DNA of 64,000 nucleotides, taken from positions 118,176 through 182,175 of the forward strand of contig NW_022985218.1 in assembly GCF_010093535.1 (NCBI RefSeq). Reading direction: 5' to 3'. Source of the DNA: Lindgomyces ingoldianus. Taxonomy: Eukaryota > Ascomycota > Dothideomycetes > Pleosporales > Lindgomycetaceae. How positions within the stretch are numbered: the first letter of the stretch is position 1; every line of letters begins with the position of its first letter. The position numbers and the translations under genes were made by a program. Shown piece by piece: positions 10,358-22,976 of the stretch. Under the pieces are notes generated by a model. The model was not told the DNA's origin. It worked only from the letters and a program-made list of their open reading frames with translations, and searched no databases.

Positions 10358-11153
10358 GATTTTACCCACACATCTGACACCACCAGCCGTTTCAAACATC
10401 CAGTGCCTATCAATGATGCGGCTTTGTCAACAGTATTGCATCAAAATAGCTAGCCCTTTCTGTCTTGCGAAGCGGCACGGGGTTTCTTCCGCATCGAGGC
10501 GATCTTCAAGCCGCTAAGTAGTTTTGAGCTTCAAGCGGCATCCAAAGCATCAGTCTTTGAGCTTTCCCCAATTTACCAACGCTCCGGCTTTCGAGGATAC
10601 ATCCCATGTTCTTTGCCTAGAAGACAGGCAAGGTAGATCAGCAGGACTGCTCCAACGGATGGATGGCGCCGAGATTGAACCCGGCGAGGAGGTCGAGCTG
10701 ATTGCCATATCGTCAGGAAGTGTCAGCCGCGCGGACCTCCAGTCTGCGGTGGAGGAGAAAATCGACCGGGTTCGTAGTTATCCATACCACCACGAGTTAA
10801 CGACGATCCAGTTCCAGCGGGTTCTCCCGGGCTGCAACCTCGAAAACGACGGCGAGACTGAAATGACCGGATTGCTCCATGATCATTTTGACGGCCAGAA
10901 CAACACGCTTCAAGTTGATATGTTAGCTCAAGCCAACGGTTCCCTAGATGTTGAGAGCGGCGATGAGAGGATTGTGGAGAGAGATCCCTCCGTTCCTATG
11001 AAGGACGGCGAGAGTGAAGAAGACTATCAATTCTACAATGTTCTTTGGATTGAGCAAAAAGGTAATATTACGTATCAGAGAGCTGCAGGGCGCGTTCCAA
11101 AGATGGTTTGGGAGGAGAATTGCTCTGAGCCCATCAAAGTTATTCTTAAGTGA
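10358..11153 (+). pseudogene. HET-type C-terminal fragment
   Basis: Frame 2 from 10358 begins with DFTHTSDTTSRFKHPVPIND, the FTHxSD motif seen after the HET domain. It continues as FLSCEAARGFFRIEAIF after an in-frame TAG at 10451. Near 10630 the coding signal shifts to frame 3 (AGLLQRMDGAEIEPGEEVEL) and runs to VLWIEQKGNITYQRAAGRVP and a stop at 11151-11153. That ending is typical of HET proteins (YNVLWIEWxxGxAYRxALGR). It may be the 3' half of the gene at 2640-3975, cut by the transposons. The left piece already carries an equivalent YFTQRS motif, so two paralogous fragments are also possible. Confidence 0.7.
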
Positions 11154-11415
11154 TTATTCACTACGGAATTGGGGTTATGAGCCAAAGGCTGCCTATGAGG
11201 CTATGGATTCATCTCTGAGGAGGACTACAGCATCTCTAGGTACGATCGACGCTAGCGAGAAATGGAATAGCCTCTAACCAAAGAGCAGCCAATAGGTTGA
11301 TACTATTCTCAGCCTTATCAGTCCAAGTTCTAGAGCAAGTGGAGGGGCAATGTGGCTCACGACTTTTGCTGGACAAAAATGATGCGTCTCTTCCCGCCCA
11401 CGCTGATGCTCCTGT

Positions 11416-14025
11416 ATGCCTGTCATTCGCTTTAAACTGCGAGGACCCTGTTCTTTCGCCCGTTCATCTGTGATCTCACCCACCCCTACCCCACTTGACC
11501 GACTTCTACTCCAGCCTGCCCCGCCTTCTCTTCTTGCACCAACAACCCCGCTGCTTAGATATCATACCCGGGTATTGAGAATGGATGTTAGGGACATGTC
11601 AGAGGCGTCTGCCGCTCCGGGCGATGACCTGAAGCTTGTCAACCGGCTTAATGAGAGCAGGAGCCCGTACGTGAGTGTCGATGTGCGCTCCCTGGCTGGA
11701 TAAGCGCTAGAAGGCTGATTGAAAGCGCTGTAGGTTCGCGGACACATGAACAACCCAGTCGCATGGCAGATGTGGGGACCAGAAGCCATAACCCTTGCGA
11801 AGAAGTCGAACCGGTTGATGTTCGTGAGTATCGGCTATGCGGCGTGCCACTGTGAGTGCTCTACACCACGCGCGAGAAGGCCAAATGCGGCGAGGCTCAC
11901 ACGGTTTCGTCACAGGGTGTCATGTCATGGAACGCGAATCCTTCGAGAACGCCGAAGTAGCCTCCCTCCTCAATGCATCCTTCATACCCATCAAGATCGA
12001 CCGCGAAGAACGCCCCGATATCGACCGCATATACATGAACTATGTCCAAGCTACGACCGGTTCTGGCGGCTGGCCCCTCAGTGTCTTCATTACGCCCAAC
12101 CTTGAACCCATCTTCGGTGGCACCTACTGGCCAGGCCCAGGATCGACAATGGCCATGGGCGATCACATTGGCTTCGTTGGCATCCTACAGAAGATTAGAG
12201 ACGTATGGAAAACCCAGCAGCAGAGGTGTCTGGATTCGGCCAAAGAGATAACTGCTCAATTACGGGAGTTTGCACAAGATGGGACCGTGAGTCGGGCGGG
12301 TAGCACAGAGCCCGAAGGCCTGGATCTCGAACTCTTGGATGAGGCCTATGAACACTTTGCCGCCAAGTTCGATCAGGTGTATCCAGGTTTCCCACAGGGC
12401 GCGCCGAAGTTCCCCACACCGGTGAACTTGGCCTTCTTGCTGAAGCTGGGCCAGTACCCAAGTGCAGTGTCCGATGTAATTGGTACCAAGGAATGCGAGA
12501 ACGCCCGGGATATGGCTCTTTGGACGCTGCGATCTATGAATAATGGCGGCATTCACGATCAAATTGGTAATGGATTCGCGCGATATTCAGTCACGCGTGA
12601 TTGGAGTTTACCACATTTTGAGAAGATGCAAGTCCAACAACTTTCGCATCCATTGTGACGCCGCTAACATGGTATAGGCTATACGATCAAGCACAACTCC
12701 TGCCTGTCTACCTCGATGCATACCTTCTAACTAAAGACGCCAATTTTCTCTCTGCCATGCACGATATTGCGACCTACCTCACCACACCTCCAATACACGC
12801 CTCAACAGGCGGTTTCTTCTCGGCCGAAGACGCCGACTCGTTATATAGACCACATGATAAAGAGAAGCGCGAGGGTGCCTTTTACGTATGGACGCTAAAA
12901 GAGTTCCAAACCGTTCTTGGAGATCGCGATGCCGATATTCTAGCGCGGTACTATAACGTCAAAGACGAGGGAAATGTGAGCCCGGAGCATGATGCACATG
13001 ATGAGCTTATCAACCAGAACGTGTTGGTAATCAAGAGCGATCCTATGAATCTAGCGAGGGAGTTTGCTTTGTCAGTGGAGGAGGTGAGTAAAATTCTAGT
13101 AGAAGGACGAGCGAAACTACTGGAGCACAGGAATAAGGAGCGACCGAGACCTGCGTTGGACGACAAAATCGTGGTGTCGTGGAATGGTCTTGCTATTGGT
13201 GCACTGGCAAGGGCTGCTTCAGCGCTATACTACTCGGAGCCCGACAAATCGAAAGTATACCTTAACGCGGCAGAAAAAGCAGCGGCATTCATCAAGAAAG
13301 AACTCTTCGACAGCTCGTCGCATACAATGAAGCGCATCTACCGCGAGGGACCGGGAGACGTCCCTGGTTTCGCAGACGACTACGCCTACTTGATCGCTGG
13401 GCTCATTAACCTATACGAAGCAACCTTCAATGACTCGTATCTCCACTGGGCGGATGATCTACAGAAAACACAAATCAAATTATTTTGGGACCAAGACCAC
13501 GGAGGTTTTTTCTCCACGCCCGAGAATCAAGAAGACTTGATCATGAGATTGAAAGACGGCATGGACAATGCTGAGCCAGGAACCAACGGTGTCTCAGCCC
13601 GGAATCTAGACAGGTTAGGAGCGCTAGTAGAAGATGAGGAGTATAGTAAGAAAGCACGAGATACAGCATCGGCATTTGAGGCGGAGATTATGCAGCATCC
13701 GTTTCTTTTCGCTGGGATGATGGACACTGTCGTCGTTGGTAAGCTCGGTTTGAAGCATTCCGTCATAACGGGAGAAGGCGAGAGGGTGGAGGAATGGCTC
13801 AAGCGGTATCGGGCTAAGCCATCTAGCCTCGGGGCCGTGAGCAGAATATGCGCGGGTATGGGTGAGTGGCTAAAAGAGAGAAATCAACTAGTCAAGAGTA
13901 TGGATGCAAATAAGGAAGGAGTAATGATTTGCGAACAAGGCGCTTGCCGAGACGATCTCGAGATGGGCATGGCAAGTCTGGGGGAGGCGATTGAGGAGGT
14001 GAAGTGGAAGGGGAATAAGGAGTAA
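11416..14025 (+). CDS. SPATA20/YyaL-like thioredoxin-fold protein (DUF255)
   Basis: Four exons: 11416-11670, 11734-11851, 11916-12627 and 12678-14025, giving 810 residues. An N-terminal thioredoxin-like DUF255 domain carries NNPVAWQMW, a C-x-x-C motif in GYAACHWCHVMERESF (Cys123, Cys126 by this start) and IDREERPDIDRIYM. The downstream six-hairpin region has PHFEKMLYDQAQLL and DDKIVVSWNGLAIGALA. The splices restore CHWCHVM and HFEKMLYD exactly. Intron 3 (12628-12677) starts GCAAGT, a GC-AG intron with branch CTAAC. The start could instead be Met at 11581 (755 residues); the extra N-terminus is Ser/Pro/Arg-rich and could be a transit peptide. The family's role is poorly defined; redox activity is inferred. 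Confidence 0.88.
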
Positions 14026-17000
14026 GAGATGTGGGGTTAAGTTAAATGTGCAAAGGTGGGGTAATGCGGAGAGTACAGATGGTGTTTATCTTATGGACGG
14101 CGTAGGGTTTAGGTGTCTGATATCCCTTCCTTCCGCCCTGAACCCTAGCTTTAGACCCCATACACAGCGTTGTAATAGGCTTTAGGCAAAGGGTATGACC
14201 TGCTAGCTAATCCATTGTTCAATACATATACTGAGCTTTCGATAGAGATTAGAACCTTAGAGAGTCCTTCGATTGAGTTGGATGGACCGAAAGACATACC
14301 TGTGATCTCGCACCTTGGGGCCTTTTGAAAGAAGAAGGCTCCGAAGTCTAGCAGTAACTTAGTTGATTCGAATGCTTCCTCTTCAACGTCTATGGGATGT
14401 GTGGAGGTGCCGTGAGTTGAGCTGTCGCCCAGGTCGGCTTGCTGCTTCTCTATCAAACCCCAGTTCGTCACACAATCTAAGATACAGGCGCAGACACATT
14501 AACACAGATGCAGCCCAGGCAACAGTTCAAGTACTTACTGACAGCAATTCCCTGCCTCGAACTTCGAAAGTGTCTCACCTATCCAGAGACTCTCTGACTG
14601 GTTTGGGGTACGTAGGTAACATACCACGGAAGCAGTCACCCAACAGTCATATACCGAGGCATTGTGGGGAAGAGAGCATGCCAGTCTCGCTCATCCGGAA
14701 ATGAGGAGTCCCAAGTTTCCTAGTGTCATAGAAGGCGAGGGGAATCATTGCCCTGTTTAGACTTAGAGGTTGAACAGGATGCTTCGTTGAAAGATGTGGC
14801 AGTCTACATTTTTAGCTGTGAGGACGAGAGAACCTAGAGCGTTGATCTTAGAGACCTTAGAGGGGGGCGGACTTGATGAAAAGGGTTTTTTTCTGTCCTT
14901 CTGTGTGAAAGTGGAATACGGGGCTGAGTGCGGGTGAGGGATGCAGGATGCAGGATGCAGGATTCTATCGCTGTGGACGGCGGATAGGATTCCGGACTTC
15001 GCCATTTAGATGCTACAGGGCGGAAATGTGGCACACGTGTCGCATTCCTATTCTCTTTGCACATCCCGGGATCTGGAAGCTGTTCTGAAATTGCAATTGA
15101 AGTTAGCGCAGTTTTGTATCACGGAGGCTGAAAGCAAATGTCCAAGTAACGCGACGTGTCAGGTGGATCTGGAACGTTTGATGCAGCGGCTTTTCCCTTA
15201 CAAGTCGTCGGCCTTAGGGAGAATGTCACTTTCATTACGATAGGTTAGACAACAAAGCCAAGGAGAAGGGAACTCGAAAGGGTTACCATTGACGCGGTGT
15301 CGAAGTTTTGAACGAAGTTGGGGCTGCAGGCCATGCAGGCCGGATGGAAGAGATGGATTCTGTGGACGTTTCTAGATTGGTGAAGCTTCCAGGCCCTTTG
15401 TTGGTTGAGAGTTGGAACGGTCTTAGATGTATTCCTCAAAGTGATTTAGACTACTGTTGCAGGTTGTACAGGACTGGGAGAGCGGGAAAGCCACTTGCGT
15501 CGTTAAGCTTGACCAGTAAACCTACTAATCAAGTAGTAAGAGTGGCAACTTAGCGGTCTGTTTGAAGCTGCGGTTTGAGGAAACGGAAAAGTTACGCCTG
15601 TTGTCTCGTATATCGGCGCGCGAGACTCAACAGCGTAGCGTCCAGTTTAGCATGAAAGAACTCCCAACGTATGATCGGGTTCAGCCACAGACGTTGTGTA
15701 GTATATGGACCCCTCAGGGCGGAGGTTGCGGCATCAATGGTGGCAATTGTCTCAACGCCAGTCTGTAGTACGGATTAGCAACTTGCTTGCCTCTCGTAAT
15801 AGAATGACTTACCGGTCCAAACACTTTGATGCTTCTAGGCTTTTGGACGACAATACTACCAATAATTCTACCAGTTAAGAAAGGCGAACCGGGGAAACAT
15901 GATAATGGAACCATGGATAATTGATTGTCGAGACCCGGATTTTTAGAGTCTGCTTCGCTAGCCGCCAGTCAGCTTTAGCCGCCGGAGATATCATGTCGCA
16001 AGTATCCATAGCCTACCGCCCTATCGATAGGCTTCGAGACGTGAGCTGCTGTGCTTGTCCACCAAGAATCTTCATTATTGTTAGGTGGTCAAGCCGTCGT
16101 TATGGTTTCCACATTAGAGAGACCGGCGAGTTGGGTACGAGGATGTCTCCCCTGCAAAATATAGAATCGGTAGCCTATGACACGCGTCCACATCATTGAC
16201 AGTCATGAGTGAGAGCAGTACCTTCATCTTTAGGTAGCAAAGGTCTACTCAATGAAACGAAGGTTTGTCAGCAAATTTCCTGTCCACCCCGCAAATTCGC
16301 CTCATGCTCCAACGGCTTGCCCAATATAACATTCAACAGCGCGGAGTAGCGTTAAGCCTCGAAACCACTTAACCTCAACATCGAGATCCAGACTCGTGGA
16401 GATGGGAGCAGTGAAAGGAAAGAGAATTGTTGCTTCAGGAGATGCAATGGCTCTTTGGAAAGCACTAGTCAATGAAGGGATTTCCTTTCGACCCCCTTGT
16501 TAAGTAGTGAGCAAAGGAGCCAGCTCGGTAATAATTCCAAAACCCACGGCACAGCAGGAGAGTCCTGGGCAGCATTGGTATGAGATAGCTTGCTATGAAA
16601 GGAAATACACAAATTGGATGAGAATTCGCGGGGCCAAGGTCTATTGCCGCGAGCAGAGTTAACCAGGAAGAATTTCAAATTTCAAGATAGGTTGACGGTT
16701 CAGACGCTGCTGTTGATGTCATCTTCGGCGTCCCAGGAGCAGACGCTGACGGGGTGGCGCTGCCAAAGACAAACTGTACCTAATGCCCAGGCAGCGCTTG
16801 AGGATTCCGACTGGGGGGCAACGGTACAACTGGCAAAGCAATGCAGCCCGCTGCTGGTTAAGATGAGGGCGAGGCGCCGGAGGGAAATGCATCCCCAGCT
16901 GGTGGCAGATGACGATGTCTTGGCCATCTGGCTGGCCAGGCCGAAGGGAGAGGGGCGCCATGTCCGAGATGAAGGGGAAGGATGGCTGGTTGCCGTTTCC

Positions 17001-18046
17001 GCTTTTGGGGCCATGCCCCTGCCAAGCTTTGAGCACCCCGCCAACGACCAGCAAAAACCCCAGCGCCCTCCCCAGCGCCGATCTCCCACGCTGGCCGTTT
17101 CCCGCCAATCAGTGCCCCAAGCCTGCGCCAGAGCTCAATCTGAAGCAAACCATCGACGCCCCGCCCCTGCAAACTTCTGCTCCCTCATCAAACCGCAAGA
17201 CTCCGTCGAGTCCTTCACGAGACTCATCAAACCCTACCCTCACCAGCCAATCTTCCCCCCAGGCCACGGCTTGCAGCTGACGAGTGACCACAGGCACGCA
17301 GTGAGACTCTTTCTCACGGCCAGATTTTAGAAATTTGTGCAGCGAGTGGCTAGCGCTCACTCAGACTACAAACATGGTTTGAATAAGGGAGAGCCGCGCC
17401 ATCTCCTTAGGAATGCAAAGCAAAGAATACTCCCCTTTGTCTTCGTCTTCTGCCTCGTTGTTGTTAATTGCCCCAGCGCGAATGCGAATGCGCCTATCAA
17501 TTTCAGCAAGATTTGGCCGTCAGCTGTGGCACCCTGCGCCCATGGGAGCACACTGAGAAATTGTTGCTTCAAGCCGTGCCTGTGCGTCCAAAATGAGGTT
17601 GTGTTTCAAGTCCGGGCGCCTTCTCGCTTAATCTGCGTTTGTCCAACTCATAAAACCGCCTGGCCGGCCTGCCCATCTGCTCCATCACTCTCTTCGATCA
17701 CCCACATTCCTTTGTTGATCTGTGATCCCTCCCTGTGCAGCCTTTGTCTGAATAGGACCACGTTCTTTATTTTCTTTCAGCAACTCACACACTCTTTTGT
17801 TCCAGAAGTACGCCTTAGTCGTACACTGACTCCCTGCAGCCTCCGTTCAACACTCCTCGTAAGCCATCCCTCGTCTACTCTTTCGTTCCTGGTCCTGTAT
17901 AAAGTTCTTGGTTGCTCGTCCAGACCTGTGATCATTGTGTTAACTTTCTTGAACCACAGCAGAATCATTCACACCCTGATATCGAGAAAGATCTGAGATC
18001 CTTAACTGCCATATCAACTCAAGTCACGGCTCTTCCACACTTCAAA
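14026..18046. other. 4-kb gene-poor region
   Basis: No open frame here has recognisable domains or a coherent splice model. Short frames at 14151-14471 (minus) and 16614-17330 (plus) are the longest candidates. The latter lies in a GC-rich stretch open in several frames at once, so its length is weak evidence. The last few hundred bases before 18047 are CT-rich, like a fungal promoter and 5' leader of the CAP gene. Confidence 0.5.
14939..14959. repeat. Tandem GGATGCA x3
   Basis: Three perfect 7-bp units in non-coding sequence. Confidence 0.8.
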
Positions 18047-18976
18047 ATGCGCTCAACTCTTCTCCTCACTTCGGCTTTGGCCATTGGTGCTCTTGCTGGC
18101 CCTCTCCAAAAGCGATACATCGTCACAGAGGTCGATCTTGAAATCAAGACCGTAACCGTATACGTGACCCCTGGCCAGGCCGAGCCTACCGTAGCTGCCG
18201 TTCCAACCACCTTTGGTGGACGTCACCGCCACTCTTACCACTCCAAGCCGGCCTCAAGCGCTCCTGTGCCAGTCCCATCGTCTAAGGCAGCCCCTGAGCC
18301 ATCAGTCGTATACACTCCACAACCTTCTTCCGCACCTGCGCCGACCCCTACCCCAACTCCTTCGCCAGTTCAATCCAGCAAGGCCCCTGTCGCTTCTGTT
18401 GCTAACGACGGCACCCATAAGAGTGGAGAAATCCAAGCTACCTTCACTTCTGGCCCAGACTATCAGGCTATGGTCCTCTTCCACCACAACGCCGCCCGCG
18501 CCAACCACGGTGCCGGTCCGTTGGTATGGGACGATGATGTCGCAGCCACAGCCAATCTTGCTGCTATTAATTGCACATTCGAGCACTATATCCCAGAAGG
18601 TTCAGGCCAAGGCCAGAATATATTCGCCATGTCTGGTGACAGCTTCAACGTTTCGGCCGCTATCACCGAGAGCTGGTACAAGGGAGAGTTTGCCGCTATG
18701 CAGGGACATTACGGTCAGACCTCACTTCCCATGGACGTCTTCGAAACAGTAGGGCATCTTACTCAGATGGTCTGGAAGGAAACGACCAAGGTCGGCTGTG
18801 TTTCACAAAACTGCGCCGGGAAGATGAGGTTGGGTAAGGAAAGCAACTATGCATCGACCACCATGGATAAGTTCACGGTGTGCAACTATGCCAGCCCTGG
18901 CAATGTTGACGGTCAGTACGCCTCCAACGTCGGATCTCCCATCTCCACTTCCAACTTGGGCAGTTGGTTGGACTAA
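18047..18976 (+). CDS. Secreted CAP/PR-1-like protein
   Basis: Single exon, 309 residues. The start at 18047 (context TTCAAAATGC) gives a signal peptide (1-18) and then QKR at 21-23, a likely Kex2 site. A Pro/Ser/Thr-rich linker (about 68-115) leads to a CAP domain at about 138-292. The domain contains HNAAR (His147), ITESW (Glu209), GHLTQMVW (His237) and CNYASPGNVDGQYASNV, the two CAP signatures. Cysteines 176, 251, 256 and 279 could pair. Fungal CAP proteins act outside the cell; Pry-type members bind sterols and lipids. Whether this one does cannot be read here. An upstream in-frame extension to 17912 is less likely because it would bury the signal peptide. Confidence 0.9.
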   Translation: MRSTLLLTSALAIGALAGPLQKRYIVTEVDLEIKTVTVYVTPGQAEPTVAAVPTTFGGRHRHSYHSKPASSAPVPVPSSKAAPEPSVVYTPQPSSAPAPTPTPTPSPVQSSKAPVASVANDGTHKSGEIQATFTSGPDYQAMVLFHHNAARANHGAGPLVWDDDVAATANLAAINCTFEHYIPEGSGQGQNIFAMSGDSFNVSAAITESWYKGEFAAMQGHYGQTSLPMDVFETVGHLTQMVWKETTKVGCVSQNCAGKMRLGKESNYASTTMDKFTVCNYASPGNVDGQYASNVGSPISTSNLGSWLD

Positions 18977-20112
18977 ACATCTCGTCATTTTCTGGGGCGG
19001 ATCGATTGACACTCTCCTCGGGCCAAAATGCATTGTTGTTGAGCGTCTTTTCATGAGCATGTCGGGCTGCAGGTCAACGGGACATTTGCTTGCATGACTG
19101 GGGATCCATTTCACAAAATTTTTGTCTGTGGCTGCCTCTGTTGGCTTAACCTGCCGTGTCAGTTCAACAGAAGCTTCATTTCGATGTATATACTTACTAT
19201 GATGGCCCTCAAAGCCCGCTTTGGGGGTTCACTTCTTGCACACATGCAAGTCAAGCTTAAACCAATGTGTAACAGACATCTCTTGTGCGAAAGTATGAAA
19301 ATGCACGTGTAAAAAATGGTTTGTAGAATTCATGACGGACAGGAATTTAAGTCGGTGTGTATTCAGACCGTTCGCTCGTTCAATGAGTCGTAAAGCCATG
19401 GAACTTTTCTGCGCGAGGAAAGTTGACAAATCACTGGAACAATGCCTTTGATAGTATTGGCTCTCTTTTGTCCGTCCGTCAAACTTTTGGAACTTGAAAC
19501 ACTTCATGCATCATGAGCCGATCAACCGCATCTCAATTGAGCCCTTTCTCACTCAGCCATCAACTCATAACTGCAATATCGAGTGAAATTGTGGATGGTG
19601 CTACTTCTACCACGCCTTCTCACTCAATGTATAACATGATCAAGATAGTGTCGATCTACTAAACATCTTGCTGGAGCCAGGAAGGGCACTAATAACGCAC
19701 AGTATTATTTGTCCCTCAATTGAGCCAACAGCAAGCCCTAGGTCCGCGGCTCATAGAGGCCGACCCTGAGATGCTGCTACAATCCTGCCCTAACCGCAGT
19801 CGCTCTATGGTGAACTAGCAGTCATGAAAGCAAGCGCTCTTCAGAAATAGTTAGTAGATGAGGTGGTTCGTACACAGTCGCGCCGAACTATTGATACCTG
19901 CAGCCGCCGGCCCCAATCCCATATGTGCTGGGAAATATACATACAATTCTGCTGCTGTGCCGCAGCCGCCGGACAATTTAATAACGCATATTTACGCCCC
20001 AACTTTTGGTGATAAATGTTGGTTTTGTTTCCTGGCTTCATACTTTTCATTCTCTCAATATTGCTTGACGTGTCTGGGTAGTATTTCTTTAGCGCATCTC
20101 TAGTCGCCAGCC
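18977..20112. other. Intergenic, no gene seen
   Basis: Holds the CAP gene 3' region and the upstream region of the next gene; no supported coding or RNA feature. Confidence 0.5.
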
Positions 20113-22153
20113 ATGAATGTCTCTCCCCTCATCAGCCCTCCAGCGGGCGGAACGCACAACACGCTTGGAAATGGACACCTCAATCGAAGTCTACCCCACT
20201 CGCCAACAAATATCGAGCCCCTTTCAGCTTCTGAAGAAGGGCCAGGAGGAACGGCGTTGGGAAAGCACCCGAGTATACCAATATGGCCAGGCGGGCCTCA
20301 GCCTCTCCATCGTGGAAGTTGGCTTGCCGTGTTGAGTTGTATGGGGGATGTCATTGTTATAATGACATCAACAATGTTCTTGGTACACGGGTCCCTGGTG
20401 ATCTATTTTGAAGGGGTGCCTGTATCTGAGGTCCCACATCTCTCCATCATGCAGGATGCATCTCGTTATGTACGAGACGCTGATCCCCTTTTACAAATAT
20501 GCACACCAACGCTAAGTTCCACAGGGCCCTACCGTATTTCCCATTCTCTTCGCCGCCATTGTTGGTCAGGCCATGCACGCAATTGCGCACTGGAGGCTCG
20601 AGAATGGAGAGCGCATGAAGGTGTTGGACCAGCTCTTGGGTAGCACTGGGCTGTTCTCGACGATCGTTACCCAACTCAAATTCCGAAACATGGGCATCGC
20701 TGGTTTGGCACTTATATGTCTCTGGGTCCTTTCCCCTATCGGCGGTCAAGCTTCACTACGTGTGCTCGATTACGGTACCCGTGTCGATTCTCGGTGGCGA
20801 ACTTTGTACGCCATGGATTGGAATTCAACGATGCATACGGCAGATCGAATTCCTCTCTCATCGATCGCAGGCGATTCCTCAGAAGCGATATTCATAGGCC
20901 AATCGATCTTCTCAGCCGCATTAGCGAGTCCAATAGACGTCAAAAGGTCCACAATGGATTTATGGGGAAATGTCAAGATTCCGATGGTTGAAAAACTTAC
21001 AAACTCGGTGCTTTATAGCGATGGGTGGCGCGAGGTGCCAAGGACCAACGTCACTTACGCTGCATTGGTCGGTATACCCCTTTCGAGAGTATCGTCTGAG
21101 ACCAACACAACGTTTACCTTGGAAACTTCATACTGGACGCTGGTCTGTCCAGTCCTGGGGGACTATAAATATGGAGTCCCAGGGCTGGGTAAGAAAGGTG
21201 AAATGCTCCCTGGCTGGGCTGCGTTTCAAACAACTCAGTGGGGACTGTCTACTCTCAATACCCAGCGACAGGTGAGAGAATCCGATTCAAATCTCACGTC
21301 TCGTATATTTTATTACACCAGCGTGGATCAATGGAACTCCTCTACGAATGCGGAATGTCATATGAATACCACTTATGTGGAGGTAGAAGTTTCATGTCAA
21401 CGCCAGGACTGCTCAGTAACCCGAATCCGACCCTCTACAAAGCCCCACCCATCACCGGCCTATGCTTTAGGATTAGATCCTGGGAATGTCCTCGATTTTA
21501 CCCGCAGCCTCTTCAGCTCTGTTGCCGGGAACATGAATAGGCCTACAGCCATCCAGCGCTACTTTCGACACCCGGATGCCCCTTTCAACAACACTGAAGA
21601 GGACCTGGCATTACGCAATCTAACGAAGACGGAGTTTGCGACTTCGCTCGTTCAGCTCATGAACACCTATTGGTTAGCTGGATGTGGGCTTGCGCAGGTG
21701 GAGGTAGGTGTCCCAACACGCATTGCACCGGAATTTCTGCCGCCAAGGAATGCTTCACTTCTCAGACGATATTATACACCTGTGAATGCTACTGAGACTC
21801 TGGCGACCGAAGTGGTCCGGTGCTCGAAGCCTTGGCTTGCCGCACTGTTCATCGCCACTGGAGCCATGTTCCTGGCTGGAGCGTTTGGTCTCGTCCTGGA
21901 ATTTACCCGTAAAGCGCCTGACTTCGCACTGAACATATCCTCTTTGACCCGTGACAATCCATACATACACCTCCCGCCCGGTGGAAGTACGCTGGACTCG
22001 ATCGACCGCAGTCGGCTGCTGCAAAATCTTCGGATCCGCCTTGGGGATATAAAGCCAGATGATCCCGTGGGATACATTGCTATTGCGAGTTGTGAAGGGC
22101 AGGGAAAGGTCTTGAGGCTGAAGGGGCTAGAGAGAACAAGGACATTCTCGTGA
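20113..22153 (+). CDS. Fungal multi-pass membrane protein, function unknown
   Basis: Two exons, 20113-20469 and 20525-22153 (661 residues). The 55-bp intron (GTACGA...CTAAG...ACAG) joins DASRY to GPTVFPILFAAIV. The N-terminus is polar and Pro/Ser-rich. Likely membrane segments are near residues 70-95 (VIVIMTSTMFLVHGSLVIY), 122-140, 175-195 (GIAGLALICLWVLSPIGG) and 555-580 (ALFIATGAMFLAGAFGLVLE). Between the last two lies a long loop with many N-x-S/T sites (NTTF, NSST, NATE), probably outside the cell or luminal. The block LLGSTGLFSTIVTQL...LWVLSPIGGQASLRVL resembles a large family of uncharacterised ascomycete membrane proteins, but I cannot name a function. Confidence 0.75.
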
Positions 22154-22976
22154 TTTGATACCCTGGTTAGGATATTGCATTAGTAAATTCCTGGAGTTAT
22201 GTAGCATTTTTCGGCCGGACTGAGTAGCCTGCAGCTGTACTACACAGTGTTACCTTAAAACATGGAACATGAAGTTAGTCTATTAACCCACTCACCAAAA
22301 ATTAGGAGGAGTGTTAAAAGAATGTGCCTCTCTGTCCCAAATTAACCCACTATTTTATTCCATGCTGGGTGATCAGATACAAGGGTAGGGCTCAACGGAG
22401 AATTAGAGTAATGTAGAAAACGACGAAGGCACAGTACTGGATGTTACAACAGCGTGTAATCAGCATACGATCTCCGCATTTCTCGAGATTGTAGAAGGTG
22501 CATGAGCAAGCTAAATTTACCCTATTTATGCTCTATAGCAAGCTCTAACACGCTTTCCATATTGTCGAGGGGTTATTAAGAGAATAACGACATCTATATC
22601 GAAAACAACAAATATTGGATTGGAGGGTCATGGCTTCACTAGCAAGATGGAAGGTAACAGCGCCCACACATTGCTGCCCTTGAGTTAAGAGGAGAGCATA
22701 ACGCTTCCAGAGGAAGATATCGACATGGCGGAGTGACAGTGAAACTCCAAATTCCATAGTTGCTTTTTCTGGGCCATGGGTGGTTCGTGCGCAAGACCAT
22801 TACGAGAGCGGGAAAGTGGTACACGTGCGCATTGATTGGTTGACGGATCCTATCACCAGCCTCCGATCTCTTCACGCAGCATTGCACCCGCCCTCTCCTC
22901 ATATCCCAGTAGATTTCGATATCTCAATGCATTGCTATCCCAACCTCACAGAGTCTTTCTTTAACTACAGTCTATC
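22154..22976. other. Intergenic and VTC4 upstream region
   Basis: No supported gene. Carries a CACGTG site (22822-22827) and, six bases further on, an ATTGG (reverse CCAAT), 150 bp before the VTC4 start. Confidence 0.5.
22822..22827. promoter_or_regulatory. CACGTG E-box upstream of VTC4
   Basis: The palindrome CACGTG lies 150 bp before the VTC4 ATG. Pho4/NUC-1 bHLH phosphate regulators bind CACGTG-type sites, and VTC genes are phosphate-regulated in yeast. That this site is used is inference. Confidence 0.4.

Noticed and set aside
14151..14471. 106-codon minus-strand frame
   Set aside because: No recognisable domain, and flanking sequence gives no supporting exon; left as unannotated.
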